A stretch of DNA of 5,152 bases, taken from contig JBEKYH010000381.1 of assembly GCA_049511115.1 (NCBI GenBank), forward strand, positions 1 through 5,152. The letters are read 5' to 3'. Both the position numbers and the translations under genes were made by a program. This stretch comes from JBEKYH01 sp049511115 (GTDB lineage: Bacteria > Planctomycetota > Phycisphaerae > Tepidisphaerales > Tepidisphaeraceae). Every line of letters begins with the position of its first letter. Positions within the stretch are counted from its first letter, which is position 1. Of this stretch, positions 4,863 to 5,152 are shown piece by piece. The notes under the pieces were generated by a model that saw only the letters and a program-made list of their open reading frames with translations, made no database searches and had not been told where the DNA came from.

Positions 4863-5152
4863 CATTGAAATGGAGATTCCCATCAGCGCGCCCAAAGCAA
4901 CGGTCTGGGACGCGCTCATTCACGATATCTCCCAGTGGTGGCCAAAGCAGGCCTTTATGACCAAGGCCCAAAAATTCACCCTGGAACCGCGCGTGGGCGG
5001 AAGAGCCTTTGAAGACAATGGCGACGGCACCGGCGGGCTGTGGTGGAATGTGCACGCCATCCAGGCCGGCGAATTCCTCGTCCTGACCGGACACATCTGG
5101 CCCGGCAACGGCGGCCCCGCAACCTCGATTGCCAAACTAAGCCTCGAGGAAC
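4813..5152 (+). CDS. AHSA1/SRPBCC-domain protein, C-terminus beyond the window
   Basis: An open frame of 113 codons to the window edge. Residues 15-30 (AVDIEMEIPISAPKAT) and VWDALIHDISQWWP (31-44) are the usual start of AHSA1-type SRPBCC proteins. FTLEPRVGGRAFED (55-68) and GLWWNVHAIQAGEFLVLTG (75-93) continue the strands that wrap the helix. The fold has a hydrophobic cavity for small ligands, and the link to Hsp90 activation is by homology only. Full members are about 150-170 residues, so roughly a third is missing. The gene overlaps the ArsR gene by 50 bases in another frame, which implies translational coupling. Since it shares the ArsR promoter, it should be induced when the repressor lets go. 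The ligand is not known. Confidence 0.88.
   Translation, partial: MENATENTMNEQVRAVDIEMEIPISAPKATVWDALIHDISQWWPKQAFMTKAQKFTLEPRVGGRAFEDNGDGTGGLWWNVHAIQAGEFLVLTGHIWPGNGGPATSIAKLSLEE

Noticed and set aside
4548..5135. Minus-strand open frames opposite ArsR and AHSA1
   Set aside because: They are antisense shadows of two clearly recognised plus-strand genes and show no domain of their own.

Overview
The window looks like a piece of a moderately GC-rich environmental bacterial chromosome. My best guess is the Planctomycetota/Verrucomicrobiota area, or another lineage that degrades plant polysaccharides. The reasons are a secreted exo-rhamnogalacturonan-lyase-like (PL26/YetA-type) protein, an ArsR plus AHSA1/SRPBCC gene pair, a divergent PurM-type gene, and dispersed low-complexity repeats of the 'CCTCTGCGTCCTCCGTGTCCTC' kind in the gaps. 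The taxonomic placement is inference, because there is no rRNA or other marker gene.

Layout from left to right. (1) Bases 1-1844, minus strand: the N-terminal 614 codons of a secreted PL26-like protein that runs off the left edge. (2) Bases 1845-2106: a gap filled by two diverged copies of a dispersed repeat arranged head to head. (3) Bases 2107-3210, minus: a PurM/AIR-synthase-family enzyme, probably started from a near-leaderless promoter. (4) Bases 3211-3555: that promoter, a second repeat copy, and a cluster of nested palindromes. (5) Bases 3556-3903 and 3916-4257, minus: a small three-helix membrane protein and, just upstream in the same frame, a truncated SIMPL-domain protein. (6) Bases 4258-4487: a divergent control region with a promoter candidate for the SIMPL gene, a third repeat copy about 97% identical to the second, and a promoter plus perfect operator-like palindrome abutting the next gene. 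(7) Bases 4488-4862, plus: an ArsR/SdpR-type repressor. (8) Bases 4813-5152, plus: an overlapping AHSA1/SRPBCC protein that runs off the right edge.

How the genes relate. ArsR and AHSA1 overlap and almost certainly form an autoregulated operon. SIMPL and the small membrane gene are 12 bases apart and are probably co-transcribed. The PurM-like and PL26-like genes share a strand but are separated by repeats and have no evident joint pathway. No defence system, CRISPR array, tRNA, rRNA or transposase gene is visible. The most unusual material is non-coding: the repeat family present in every gap longer than 100 bases, with a 22-base module present in three of its four copies, and the truncated SIMPL gene joined in frame to the membrane gene across one TAG codon.
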